A stretch of 26,778 bases of DNA, taken from assembly GCF_001949145.1 (NCBI RefSeq), contig NW_019091545.1, positions 41,184 through 67,961 of the forward strand, given 5' to 3'. The notes beneath the pieces are model-generated. The model had not been told where the DNA came from and did no database searches. It worked only from the letters and a program-made list of their open reading frames with translations. A program made the translations under genes and the position numbers. This DNA comes from Acanthaster planci (Eukaryota; Echinodermata; Asteroidea; Valvatida; Acanthasteridae). Below, one piece after another: positions 11,001 through 18,800 of this stretch (within the stretch, counting starts at the first letter, position 1; the number at the start of each line of letters is the position of its first letter).

Positions 11001-14000
11001 ATGTCATGCCGCCATTGTTGTTGATCACCTGGCTGCAACTTTGTAACCTATCCATGGTCTACCATTTGTGTTCGACATCAATCACAGTACGAAGTCGTAA
11101 CAGATATCACCGGGTACAAGCTACCCACAAATAAGTCTGGTTCCTTGAACAAATTGCCCCTCACACTTGTGGCTGGGAATCGGTCTACTCGCAATTATTC
11201 AATCGGAAAAAAAAAACATTGACGCGCACATTCAAAATTGAGGCACACGCTGACCAGAGACCGACTAATTTTTTGGGGGGCCTAAAATGCTTGTGTGTAC
11301 CTGTACTGTGTTAACCTGACACCTGAGCCTGTTAACAAATTATGAATCCACCTGTATAGGTTGGTGCTCAAATGCATGTATAAATACATGCACAGGCAGT
11401 GGAAATTTGCCCAACAGCCCCTGCATTTGTGTATATGTGTATGTACATGTTTGCATAACTTTATAGCACCATTATGTTACCCTTCAACGGGAACAATTTA
11501 AAGTTGTCTAACTACTGGCTAAAGTTGAGACATAAACATCTAATTAGTGATTTGCAGGTGCTTTAATTGACAGTGATCTGTATTCTTTGAGATATTGTGT
11601 TTGCAATGCCAGCTCACCTTGTTTCAGCCTTTTTGTTGGAGGGCTCAAGAGGACCTTTTCAGATGTGGTAGCCATTCCTACACAAAGGAATTGGAAACAG
11701 AGAAATTGAGCTTCAGGGTTCACATATGCAATATGGACAAGGGTATCAAGAACACGTATTGGCATGTAGCTCAATGTTTTGACACTGACAGAGAACAAGA
11801 GGCAATAAGCCTTTGGCGAGTTAAATTTGAATAAAACCTGGTACACTGAGCTTTTTAACTTCACGTGAACATAATGGTTTGAATTCTCCATACTAAAGAC
11901 ACTGTCACTAATTACCTCGTGATTCATTTGGGGGCAATTTTTTGCACCAAGGCAGTGTTTTTAATAATGGATAAGAAGGGCATAAGGAACCAGTCCATTC
12001 CAGAGATGGTGGTCACTATGTAAAAGCTTGCCCAGATTCATGAGGTAGACATGTAGCAGTAACAGTGTCTTTAGTCTGGGGAATCCAACTTGTTGTTGTG
12101 CAATCAGATAACTCAGTGTACTCAGTTTCATTCAAATTTTACTTGCAAATTTAGTCTTGTGCTTCAAACTAAAATTTCACTTATATCAATGTCTGACCAG
12201 TGAATGGTTACAAGATGCTGGATAACAGGCTTCATTCATATTTGAATTGACAATTAAACTGGCTGAAGGAAATACGAAGGAGCTTCCTCCACTGGAGAAT
12301 TTTCTGGATAGGCAGACAATGTAAAGGCAGAGTCAAGTCAAATGAATTCATAACTGATTTTCTCCTCTTAACTATTCAACTACAAAACACCTATTTGGAT
12401 AGTCGATAATCGATTGACTATCTAAATATGTGAAAAAAAGCACAAAAAGGCAGTGGGTGCAAATGTAGCATTTAATATTCTGGTCACATCCTTATCAATG
12501 AGCACAAAACAACAATGAAACTCATTTCATTAAGTTATATACTTTAATATACATGTAAATCATAATTTTGGGAGATTTTTTTTAATTTAAGGAGGGAAAG
12601 CATGTTTGAGAAGTGATGCATGTGCAGTGCTGGCCAATTGCTGCCAGTTTTGCAACCTTGTGACCAGTTGATCATAACAGGAGAACTAAAACTTTAAGCA
12701 CTGGCCTATACCATCAGGTCTGACCCTAAATAAAACCAACAGACTTCATTAATGAAAGATAAAAATTCCCACACTAACCAAGCCACCACATGGGCCAAAT
12801 GGTTAACCCTAACCATTCTGAACCCAACAAGATTATGCAGGATTTCAATGGTCCCTAGGGGCTAGGGTTAAGAATACCTCAATGCAAAACCACGGTGGTT
12901 TCCCGCCAAGTTCAACTGTTGCACCACTTTCTGAATTTGATTTTCTTTCTTAAAGAGTGGAAATAATTATTCCATTTTTATATTATTTGATTAATTATTT
13001 TATAATTATCATATAAATAGTCATGACAGAAACCACAAAAAAAGGAGAGAAAAGACCACTTGCCGGTTTCTCTGAATCCATGATTATGATGGTTATTTAA
13101 CTTGGGCCTACTGCAATACACGCATTCTTTTATTAGGCCCCAAAACAGTTGTGCTATGCCTCAAAAAAAAATAGGATCAGTAGGTCGGAAATTTTTTTTT
13201 TGTTTGGAGGGCAATTTGTTGTGCTGATTGAATGGCATCAATGGGGACGACAGCTTACAAAATTATCTCAAAAAGTAATTAACACCTGTCTTAACACTAT
13301 GTAAAAATTTCTACATTCAGCAATGCACAAGAAAATTACAGACAATTCACACAGTGCTACTCAGGCAATCATGACAGCAAACTGGCCAACAATGTCCGTG
13401 TATAGCGTGGTAAGCATGCGTGATACATCCAGACCAGCGGGCAATAAACCTTGTGCCGCGGCAGGAAATTTGTAAAAACACACTTGCGAGCAAAACAACC
13501 TCAAATTAAACTCATGAACACAGAAAATGCATACATACATGTAAATAAGAGACCAAGTTCTGTGAATTAACTTGCAGAAAACCTCTTGCAACATCGATGC
13601 TTTTGTAGACCTGCAGCTTTAGGGTTGGCTGCAATATGCGATTATGCGTGCACTGCTGATGTAGAGTAATTAATCGACTGGAATGAATAGTACATATATA
13701 GACTGGTTCTAGTTGATCCATTTCCATCACGCATTTTTTGGCATGTGCGCGGCACGGCCGGGAACCAGAGCAGCTTTGTTTAATGCAGTGAGCTTTGCAC
13801 ACATGTTTTCCCCACTGCGACAGCAAATGTGAATGGGAACCTTCATGAAAGTTGGAAATTAATAGTATTAATTAATATTGTTAGCATTATTTACACCACT
13901 ATGACATTTCAGTGACAAACAAGTGGTAAGGTTTGTCTACATTTGCAATATAATCGCCAATTTTTCTCCCCAGGTCAATGGAATAATAGTCAAAATTATA

Positions 14001-15276
14001 ATTATTCGCTAATTGGCGAGAATGGAGAACGGCAGCTGGAACCCTGGTCAGGCTCTTGCAAGACAACTTAAACATGTTCATCTTAGTTCAATCAAACAGA
14101 AAGGCCTGACTCTAACACTGGGCATGAGCTTATTTATAGCCCCAGACAAGACCCAGTCTCACTCTGTATCCTTGGCCAGCCCTATGCCCAACCCCCCAAA
14201 AGCAGGGTGGACTTTGTGAAAAAGCTTCCTGTGACTATGACTGTGCGCCCCATTAACCATGTTAATAATATTAATGATATTATGCTCAATTGCAGAATAC
14301 CCCGCCACCTCGCATGATCAACCCCATAGCCGGGTACAGGTCAAAGTATCACACTTTTCTCAAGGGATTTTCACCTTTTACCCATGTAACCAGTCAATCC
14401 ATTCTGCAATATTACTCCCGATATTATTGGGTTACGGCTTCACTCACCTGACATACCTGATCTGGTCATTCATTAATTTAACATTTACTATTTAGGCCCA
14501 TTCTACCATGGCAGAACTGTAGGGTCCAATGTCCGCCCCACTCCAATGAACGTTCGTGGGAGCGGGGCGGACAGACCCCACAGTTCTGGGGTAGGCCTAG
14601 GCATGGTAGGACTATTCTCCAACCTGCCATTGCCAACTGTTTCTGTCCATGAAATTTTGGTCTGAAACCATTTTGTTGCCTTAACACGGCCATTCGCGGT
14701 AGGCCTAGGCTAGTAGTAGTACTAGGCCTACATAGCCTACACAGAGATTCATTCCCGACATGCAGGATCCCTCATTTTCAGATTTTGTCCACATGTCATT
14801 TCTATGCAACCACCATGACCACATAGGGCCTACATCATGACACGACATAACTTCCATGAACAAACACACTAAATTATAGGCCTAGGCCCCATTTGCCGGG
14901 AGCACTACTTGACCAGTTGACTGTAATATGAGGCATGTCAAAAAACCTGTGACAACATTGTTATGACTTTGTGTGACGCATGAACAGTGAAGAAATTTCA
15001 GCATAGCGCATGTTCAGCACTGTTCAGTGTCAAAATGTCCATGCCATGGTCACGGAATTGGAATAGGCCTATCCCAAAAACTGTGGGGTCCGACGTCCGC
15101 TCGGCGTAGGAGAGGAGCGGACGTCGGACCCCACACGCACACTCCACAGTTCTCACTGTTATTCTGGGGGTAGAATGGGTCTCGGCCCATCGACACACAT
15201 TTACAAACTTACCGGGGGAAGTTAAGGACCTCTTTTTTGATCCAACCCCACTGTCTCGGGCGTTTTCTCCAATCAT
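412..15276 (-). CDS. CHAF1A: CHAF1A, chromatin assembly factor 1 large subunit (p150), complete 13-exon gene
   Basis: CAF-1 p150 is the large subunit of the nuclear histone chaperone that PCNA recruits to replication forks to deposit H3-H4. The CDS joins, on the minus strand: 15276-15213, 11677-11618, 8990-7975, 7457-7395, 6746-6505, 5815-5734, 5343-5143, 4932-4787, 4458-4284, 3792-3721, 3468-3367, 2734-2416 and 2030-412. Every intron is GT-AG, the phases agree at every junction, and the total is 4161 nt (1386 aa; human about 956). Family landmarks in order: ARLPF near residues 42-46, KER helix about 385-515, NMFKSFF 518-524, CGWFAPF...MVLAP 539-555, KLLQFHENYRPPYYGTW, LDYEVDSDEEWEEPGESLSHSE from 686, FFVPHGYLSEDE from 725, IGCVW, HGN...REF about 857-870, and CWYVH...QW about 1007-1029. 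The extra length is mainly a P/S/Q-rich tail (about 1030-1386) and a long exon 3. The gene is transcribed divergently from endophilin-A. The identification is very secure; the first exon and the exact start are less so. Confidence 0.95.
2416..2734 (-). CDS. CHAF1A: CHAF1A coding exon 12, IGCVW block
   Basis: The acceptor is TTTGATCATTCTCAG|GAGGAA and the donor is GCCGAAG|GTGAGT (phase 1). It encodes EEIESWKEKRAAKAKSWE, then GVLKPILIGCVWV, then a variable S/T/K-rich linker ending PVPAE. LKPILIGCVW corresponds to LQPVKIGCVW in vertebrates. A second in-phase AG lies 24 nt upstream (acceptor at 2759/2758) and would add eight residues, VGLFDHSQ. Confidence 0.92.
3367..3468 (-). CDS. CHAF1A: CHAF1A coding exon 11, acidic run and FFVPHGYLSEDE
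   Basis: The acceptor is CTTTGTTTCTAG|GGAGAG and the donor is GAAGATGAG|GTCAGT; 34 codons, phase 0. An acidic stretch GEDDGEDVDDGGDSDD runs into GFFVPHGYLSEDEG, a hallmark of CAF-1 large subunits. Confidence 0.97.
3721..3792 (-). CDS. CHAF1A: CHAF1A coding exon 10, acidic ED region
   Basis: The acceptor is ATTTTATTCTAG|GATATG and the donor is CACTCAGAG|GTGAGA; 24 codons, phase 0. It encodes DM followed by LDYEVDSDEEWEEPGESLSH, nearly identical to the vertebrate acidic region; only an EE pair after EWEE is missing. In the family this acidic ED region contacts H3-H4. Confidence 0.97.
4284..4458 (-). CDS. CHAF1A: CHAF1A coding exon 9, KLLQFHENYRPPYYGTW block
   Basis: The acceptor is GGTGTATTTCCAG|TGAATC and the donor is AAAGACGAA|GTAAGA. 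The first base completes Gly from exon 8, then come 58 codons with DVIVVSEMP and KCKLLQFHENYRPPYYGTW. The family equivalents are DVVIVERG and MKLLQFCENHRPAYWGTW, part of the histone-binding core of p150. Confidence 0.95.
4787..4932 (-). CDS. CHAF1A: CHAF1A coding exon 8, linker
   Basis: The acceptor is TTGTTCTGTGCAG|AATTCC and the donor is CAGGATGG|GTGAGC (phase 2). It encodes 48 residues beginning NSNLLYLDELKRETYVAGR and ending SVGTSQQD. It matches the poorly conserved linker between the MVLAP block and the VVIVE-type segment. If the intron were retained, translation would meet TGA at once (4785-4783). Confidence 0.85.
5143..5343 (-). CDS. CHAF1A: CHAF1A coding exon 7, second PIP-like motif and CGWFAPF block
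   Basis: The acceptor is TTTTTAATCCAACAG|CGTGAG and the donor is CAAAATCAG|GTACAC; 67 codons, phase 0. The sequence starts REKQAKQKNMFKSFFKEAA, where NMFKSFF sits at the position of vertebrate EITRFF (PIP2). SCGWFAPFQVKEDMVLAPL follows, matching the strongly conserved SCGKFAPFEIKEHMVLAP block. In the family this area links the KER helix to the histone-binding acidic region. Confidence 0.95.
5734..5815 (-). CDS. CHAF1A: CHAF1A coding exon 6, end of KER helix
   Basis: The acceptor is TTTAATACTCTAG|TGCTAAG and the donor is GAGGAAAAG|GTCTTG (a weak donor after +2). One base completes Asp from exon 5, then 27 codons include AKMEEKRKKTEERQRVEEEK, closely resembling the vertebrate AKLEEKRKKEEEKRLREEEK segment. 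The exon is too short to stand out without the splice context. Confidence 0.9.
6505..6746 (-). CDS. CHAF1A: CHAF1A coding exon 5, KER domain core
   Basis: The acceptor is GTTGGCATTCAG|ATGAGA and the donor is ATAATAGA|GTGAGT (phase 2). It encodes about 80 residues made almost entirely of K, E, R and Q with few breaks, the typical long single alpha-helix of the p150 KER domain, which is known to bind DNA in the family. In the gene it is residues about 402-481. The frame runs open upstream of the acceptor only by chance. Confidence 0.92.
7001..7055. repeat. Hairpin with 15-bp perfect stem in CHAF1A intron 4
   Basis: CCTCAATCCTCCAAA (7001-7015) is the exact reverse complement of 7041-7055, with a 25-nt loop. 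The right arm is one of several GGAGGATTGAGGCTGAATG-type copies in the same intron (also about 7232-7249, 7299-7321 and 7345-7366). Confidence 0.75.
7395..7457 (-). CDS. CHAF1A: CHAF1A coding exon 4, start of KER helix
   Basis: The acceptor is TTGTTTACAG|ACTCCT and the donor is GAAAAG|GTATGA; 63 nt, phase 0 at both ends. It encodes TPLSAKALKKLKEKEQLREE K (21 aa). TPL followed by a K/R-rich stretch matches the vertebrate segment that leads into the KER domain. The exon was found by phase and splice sites. Confidence 0.9.
7975..8990 (-). CDS. CHAF1A: CHAF1A coding exon 3, disordered N-terminal region with NLS-like and SIM-like motifs
   Basis: The acceptor is TTTTTTTCTACAG|CTCGAC and the donor is CTCAAAAAG|GTGTGC (phase 0). 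The exon gives 338 residues (about 43-380), mostly S/T/E/D/K-rich and probably disordered. Visible motifs are ARLPF at the start, a basic SKKRKL stretch (NLS-like, about 68-73), ETIDLDPE (about 122-129), LDSFL (about 160-164), and DDVIDILDHEDED (VIDIL at about 178-182), which looks like a SUMO-interaction motif followed by acidic residues. Human p150 has an LDNFL...VIIDLTED arrangement in the same place. No HP1-type PxVxL was found in this exon, unlike mammalian p150. The open frame runs past both splice sites; those extensions are intron. Confidence 0.93.
8991..11617. other. CHAF1A intron 2
   Basis: This 2.6-kb intron lies between the two halves of the RLKQ|ARLPF motif. I see no exon in it. 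It holds mononucleotide runs (C run near 10380, T/G run near 10905-10922) and a moderately GC-rich patch at about 9690-9800 that may be an old repeat. Confidence 0.7.
11618..11677 (-). CDS. CHAF1A: CHAF1A coding exon 2, first half of N-terminal PIP-like motif
   Basis: The acceptor is CCTTTGTGTAG|GAATGG and the donor is CAAG|GTGAGC. The exon encodes MATTSEKVLLSPPTKRLKQ plus one base; with CT from exon 3 this makes Ala and completes RLKQARLPF. This matches the N-terminal (K)K-L-x-Q-ARLPF segment of vertebrate p150, a PCNA-interaction-like motif. The phase-1 junction inside the motif is the main support for this short exon. Its ATG is an alternative translation start. Confidence 0.85.
13074..13317 (+). 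repeat. Dispersed repeat, copy A (inverted relative to copy B)
   Basis: These ~244 bp match the reverse complement of 16632-16873 with scattered substitutions and small indels. The shared core reads TTTTATTAGGCCCCAAAAC, followed by AGTTGTGCTATGCCTC, and later GAATGGCATCAATGGGG. No long open frame was seen, so it is probably a non-autonomous transposon relic. Confidence 0.85.
14495..14612. repeat. GC-rich palindromic element, copy 1
   Basis: TTCTACCATG (14501-14510) pairs with CATGGTAGGA (14602-14611), AGAACTGT with ACAGTTCT, and TGTCCGCCCCACTCC (14530-14544) with the 14558-14573 arm (one mismatch). The whole is a nested foldback of ~115 bp. It shares the ACTGTGGGGTCC and GTCCGC blocks with the element at 15079. 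Confidence 0.75.
15079..15180. repeat. GC-rich palindromic element, copy 2, with 20-bp perfect stem
   Basis: 15083-15102 (GTGGGGTCCGACGTCCGCTC) is the exact reverse complement of 15115-15134, with a 12-nt loop. CCACAGTT (15144-15151) and GGGTAGAATGGG (about 15168-15179) on the right match the outer arms of the element at 14495, so the two are relatives. It starts about 35 bp inside CHAF1A intron 1. Confidence 0.85.
15213..15276 (-). CDS. CHAF1A: CHAF1A coding exon 1 (predicted)
   Basis: ATG at 15276-15274 opens 21 codons plus one base, ending at a strong donor, CCCCCG|GTAAGTTTG. The leftover G joins GA of exon 2 to give Gly-22, and the reading frame then runs through the ATG of exon 2. The peptide begins MIGENARDSGVGSKK. 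An in-frame TGA lies 24 nt upstream, so this is the first ATG of the frame, and an A sits at -3. The exon lies just downstream (in gene direction) of the E2F-like and CCAAT boxes, where a first exon is expected. Alternatively the exon is only 5' UTR and translation starts at 11675 (MATTSEKV..., G at -3 and G at +4). Confidence 0.65.
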
Positions 15277-15378
15277 ACTAAATATTTGATGAAACTTTCA
15301 AAAGAAGGCTGAAAAATGATGTAAAATGGGACAAGGCAAACACGTTGAAAGTCCCCTATCCCCGTTCCCTGGTTAAAC

Positions 15379-15389
15379 TTGGCGGGAAA
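15379..15389 (+). promoter_or_regulatory. E2F-type site TTGGCGGGAAA
   Basis: An exact match to the classic E2F/DP consensus, about 100 bp upstream of the predicted CHAF1A exon 1 start codon. CHAF1A is an S-phase gene in animals, so an E2F site here fits; binding is inferred. Confidence 0.65.
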
Positions 15390-15435
15390 TGTTGGCACAC
15401 TTCCCGTTCCGGCTAAACATGACAAGGGTATTTTG

Positions 15436-15559
15436 ATTGGCCGATTATCTATGATAGCGCATGGTACGACCAATAGACACTGCTGGAAGAAATGATATTG
15501 CTTGAAAGTAAAGCCCGTTCGATTGGCTGCACCAGAGGAAAGTGACCTAAACAGCCAAT
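15436..15559. promoter_or_regulatory. Four CCAAT (NF-Y type) boxes in alternating orientation
   Basis: ATTGG at 15436-15440, CCAAT at 15470-15474, ATTGG at 15522-15526 (GATTGGCT context) and CCAAT at 15555-15559. Spacings are 34, 52 and 33 bp. Clusters of NF-Y sites of this kind are common in cell-cycle and bidirectional promoters. Confidence 0.6.
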
Positions 15560-15794
15560 AAATGACAGGTTTACATGAAAATCCTCTCGGTCTCAAGGAA
15601 GAACGTGAACTGCATGTTATTAAGCGATAGTTGCTGAGTGCGACGTAAACGCCTTCCGCCATGTCCGCTGTTCGCGAAGTCTGAGATTTGAGTTGTTTTA
15701 CTTTTAGCGTTATTCATCCTAGAAATTTCTGATCGGTTGAAACGGAGTAATACTACAAAGCTTTTTATCGAGAAGAATACAATCAGAGTCGATC

Positions 15795-15839
15795 ATGTCG
15801 TTCGCGGGACTCAAGAAGCAGTTTAATAAGGCCAATCAG
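15795..15839 (+). CDS. SH3GL: Endophilin-A coding exon 1a (H0 helix, canonical)
   Basis: ATG at 15795 (A at -3) opens MSFAGLKKQFNKANQ and ends at CAG|GTTGGT in phase 0. Residue 10 is Phe, the residue known in the family to sit at the centre of the hydrophobic face of the H0 amphipathic helix, with Lys 7, 8 and 12 on the polar side. The exon lies in the CpG-rich promoter region, suggesting broad expression. Confidence 0.95.
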
Positions 15840-18800
15840 GTTGGTTATTTTTTTAATCTGCATTTGTCAGCGTACGCAAAGGCCATTCACCGGTTGCGCT
15901 ATTTCAATTCCACTTCCTTGCGAGTAGGCTAGCGGCCATTCATTTACCAGGGGTGAGATTTCTCAGCTTTTTAGCAAATTTCAGCCATTTTTGTTTTTGT
16001 GATTTCGGCGTTTTTTCCTCACTGGCTGTGTACTACAGTATAGGAGATTTTCACAGTTCAGCTTCTCTATCATGTCTAGGCCTATGCCTTTTTTCAGCTG
16101 TTTTCAAATTTCAGCTAGGTTTTATCATTGGTCAATCTCACCCTGATTTATGTTGCTTATATTTTTTCTCAGTTATGCAGTCAACATTACACATCCTGGT
16201 AAAAGTCTGTAGTACTAGTGCAACGATAGGCAATTGTCTGTGTTAATAAAGTAAAATGGGCTGGTCTAGTTACCATGGTTACCCCTCTAATTAGTAATGG
16301 GACTGTCCTTGTTCATGTTAGTGAGTGAGATAATCATGACAGTGTTGAACATGTTGACCTTGATGCATGATGCATGGGGGCCAGTCTACTCCCTCCGTAT
16401 CCTAGGCCCCACAATGGTCAATCCAAAAAGTGGAGACTCTGCAAAAATGCCTTTTATGAAACCCTGTTTGCGTCTATGGCTCACTTAACCCATCAAATCA
16501 CCGATGTATTTGTAGAAGTCCATGAAATCTTGGTTTCGATTTGAGCCATTCGTTTGCTACAGCGATTAACTCCTGATAGTTGACTGATGCCAAACACAGT
16601 CGTGCTGTGTATGATTTTCTTGTGTATAGTCGAATATAGAAATTTTTACATAGATTAAGTCAGGTGTTAATCACTTTTTGAGATAATTTTGGAAGCTGTC
16701 ATCCCCATTGATGCCATTCAGTCAGCACAAAAAATTGCCCCCAAACAAAAAAATTCTGACCTACCGACCCTACTTTTTGGGAGGAGGCATAGCACAACTG
16801 TTTTGGGGCCTAATAAAAGACTGCGTGTGTTGCAGTAGGCCGAAGTTAAATAACTGTAATAATCGTGGATTCCAAGAAGTCTTGGGCAAATGTTGATCCC
16901 ATTCGAGCAAGCAAATTTATGGCATGGCCTGCCCCATCGGGCAAACTAAAAGAAAAACAGATTGTCGCAGCCTGCGCCATAACAAGGATTGCTCAAACGG
17001 CTGCATGTTCAGTTCTGTATGGGACCACTAAACTTTCAGCAGGACCAGTGAAAATTTTGAAGTACTGGTCCTGCTGGCTACCAGGGAAAAAAGGGTTAAT
17101 TTCGACCCCTGCAGCACTATTTCATTTGAGGCTTGTGTAATCTAGATCCCCCCAAAAATGTAAAAATAAAACATGAGCTAAAATTCAGTCTTTTCCCATG
17201 CTTTTTCCCCCATCAACCAAGTCCAAAATAGAAAATACGCTGCAGTAAAGTACATGTGCATGTACATGTATGCTGGGACTATGGTTTGGACATTTGGTTC
17301 AAATGCATCAACGCTGGCAGGCGGGTTCCCTTCTTTATAAATAATGAACCACAGCACCATATCTATCAACTTGTAACAAAATGAATACAGGGAGCCATAC
17401 TTGTTCACCAGTGATCATGGTGATATATCATACATGTAATCAACCTCATTCCCATGTGGCGATTGTTAGCCACTCTCACTCTCGCATGAGGTTGACTTAT
17501 ACATGTATAATCGTTTTGGGGCTTGTGCTGCATGCTCACTGTTTCATCCAGAATGCAACGAAAAATAACAGATTTGTTCTCGAAGGCAAGGGCTGAGCTA
17601 CATGTAATCCCTATTATTGACAATAATCAGCATAAAGCTTAGGTTTTTCTACCTTAATGATGGAAAAAAGTTGTCGAACTTTTCCGATGCCATGTTCAGA
17701 GTTGTGCACAAGAGCGAGCACGTGGCCTGCCTGTGGTGTACCTGGGTACGTGCACAGTCTGCATGTACACTCACTGTGCATGTATGACATATATTTTTCA
17801 TCCACATTGAAGTCAAGTCTTGTACTCCATTTGTTTGTTCTTAGCCAAATTGCCGAAGGAAACATGCATGTAGGAATACTGGGATTCATTTTATATCATT
17901 ATTTATTTTTGTTTGCTTATTACATAATAATCTGAATGTACTGTATTGCAAACAAAAATGCATAAAAACGTGTGTCAAGTACTGACCTGCATCCTTATCT
18001 GCACACCAGTTTTTCAAAAACAAAATAAAGTGGTTATGAGAAATCTGTTCCAAGGTGTTTGTCATTATTCGCTTCTTTGTTGCAGGGCTGTTTAATCACA
18101 CTATACAAAACAACAATTGCTCGCAGTTTTACAATTTAATTTTTTCTAAAAGATGGGTTTTTTGTTTGAAAAGGCAAAACTCTCATGAAAAAATGTCAGA
18201 AATTCACCAGAGAGCATCTAAAATAGCCAGAGCTTCCAGGGCCCTTTCGCAGGCCCAGGATCCTGGCTGTAAGGGTCTTCGTGCTGCGCGCTCGTGTTGC
18301 ATGCTTCAAGTTCACACACAAATTTTGGATTGCAATCCCACTTTTCAAATCCCAGCCTAAACACTGTGTTCAGTGGAACTAGAACTGATGGGATTCTGTT
18401 GACTGCGGTGTACCCCAAGGCACAGTCTTGGGCCCTTTTTATTTTTGCTTTATATCAAGGATATCACAGACAATCTTCAGTCAGAAATTTGTCTTTTTGC
18501 TGACGATTGCATTTTATAAAGAAATATCCACAACCGGGCTGATAGCATCATACTTCAGAAGATATTGACAACTCCATGAATAGGCCACTGCATGGCAAAT
18601 GCAATTTAATATAAAGAAATGCTACGTCATGCATTTGGGAAACAAAAGGAAGAAGATTTATAACCTGAATAATCATTCTGTGGCAAATCTGTTGCCATGT
18701 ACTGGAGAGAAAGAAGAAGTGTATTGTTTCGTATGGTACTCTTCATGAGAGGGAGACTACTGCAGTCCCTAAGGCCGTTTTCCTATACTCGACTTGGGCT

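Larger units (their letters stand above)
11678..15212. other. CHAF1A intron 1 (predicted)
   Basis: This 3.5-kb intron contains the left copy of an inverted repeat (13074-13317), two GC-rich palindromes (14495-14612, 15079-15180) and a cluster of TAGGCCTA words. No convincing exon was found. The open frames inside, including a plus-strand one at 14013-14219, have no recognisable similarity or splice support. Confidence 0.6.
15300..15794. promoter_or_regulatory. Divergent CpG-rich promoter between CHAF1A and endophilin-A
   Basis: Only about 520 bp separate the predicted CHAF1A ATG (minus) and the endophilin ATG (plus). The segment from about 15580 on is rich in CpG, unlike the CpG-poor surroundings. 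It contains an E2F-like site, four CCAAT boxes, and CCGCCAT (15656-15662; ATGGCGG on the minus strand, YY1-type) close to the likely endophilin start. No clear TATA box was seen for either direction. Start sites are not visible and are inferred. Confidence 0.75.

Noticed and set aside
12390-12425. Small palindrome around GATAGTCGATAATCGATTGACTATC.
   Set aside because: Only a 7-8 bp stem; too short to separate from chance.
14013-14219. Plus-strand frame MARMENGSWNPG... in CHAF1A intron 1.
   Set aside because: Short, no splice or conservation evidence, overlaps repetitive intronic DNA.
15273-15662. Minus-strand 129-codon frame starting ATGGCGG (MAEGVYV...) upstream of CHAF1A.
   Set aside because: It does not resemble p150, overlaps the promoter elements and is in a different frame from the predicted exon 1. 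The ATGGCGG is better read as a YY1-type site.
18360-18720. Considered as an active gene or captured viral polymerase.
   Set aside because: The FADD and GVPQG motifs are of the LINE type and the frame is broken several times, so it is a dead retrotransposon fragment.
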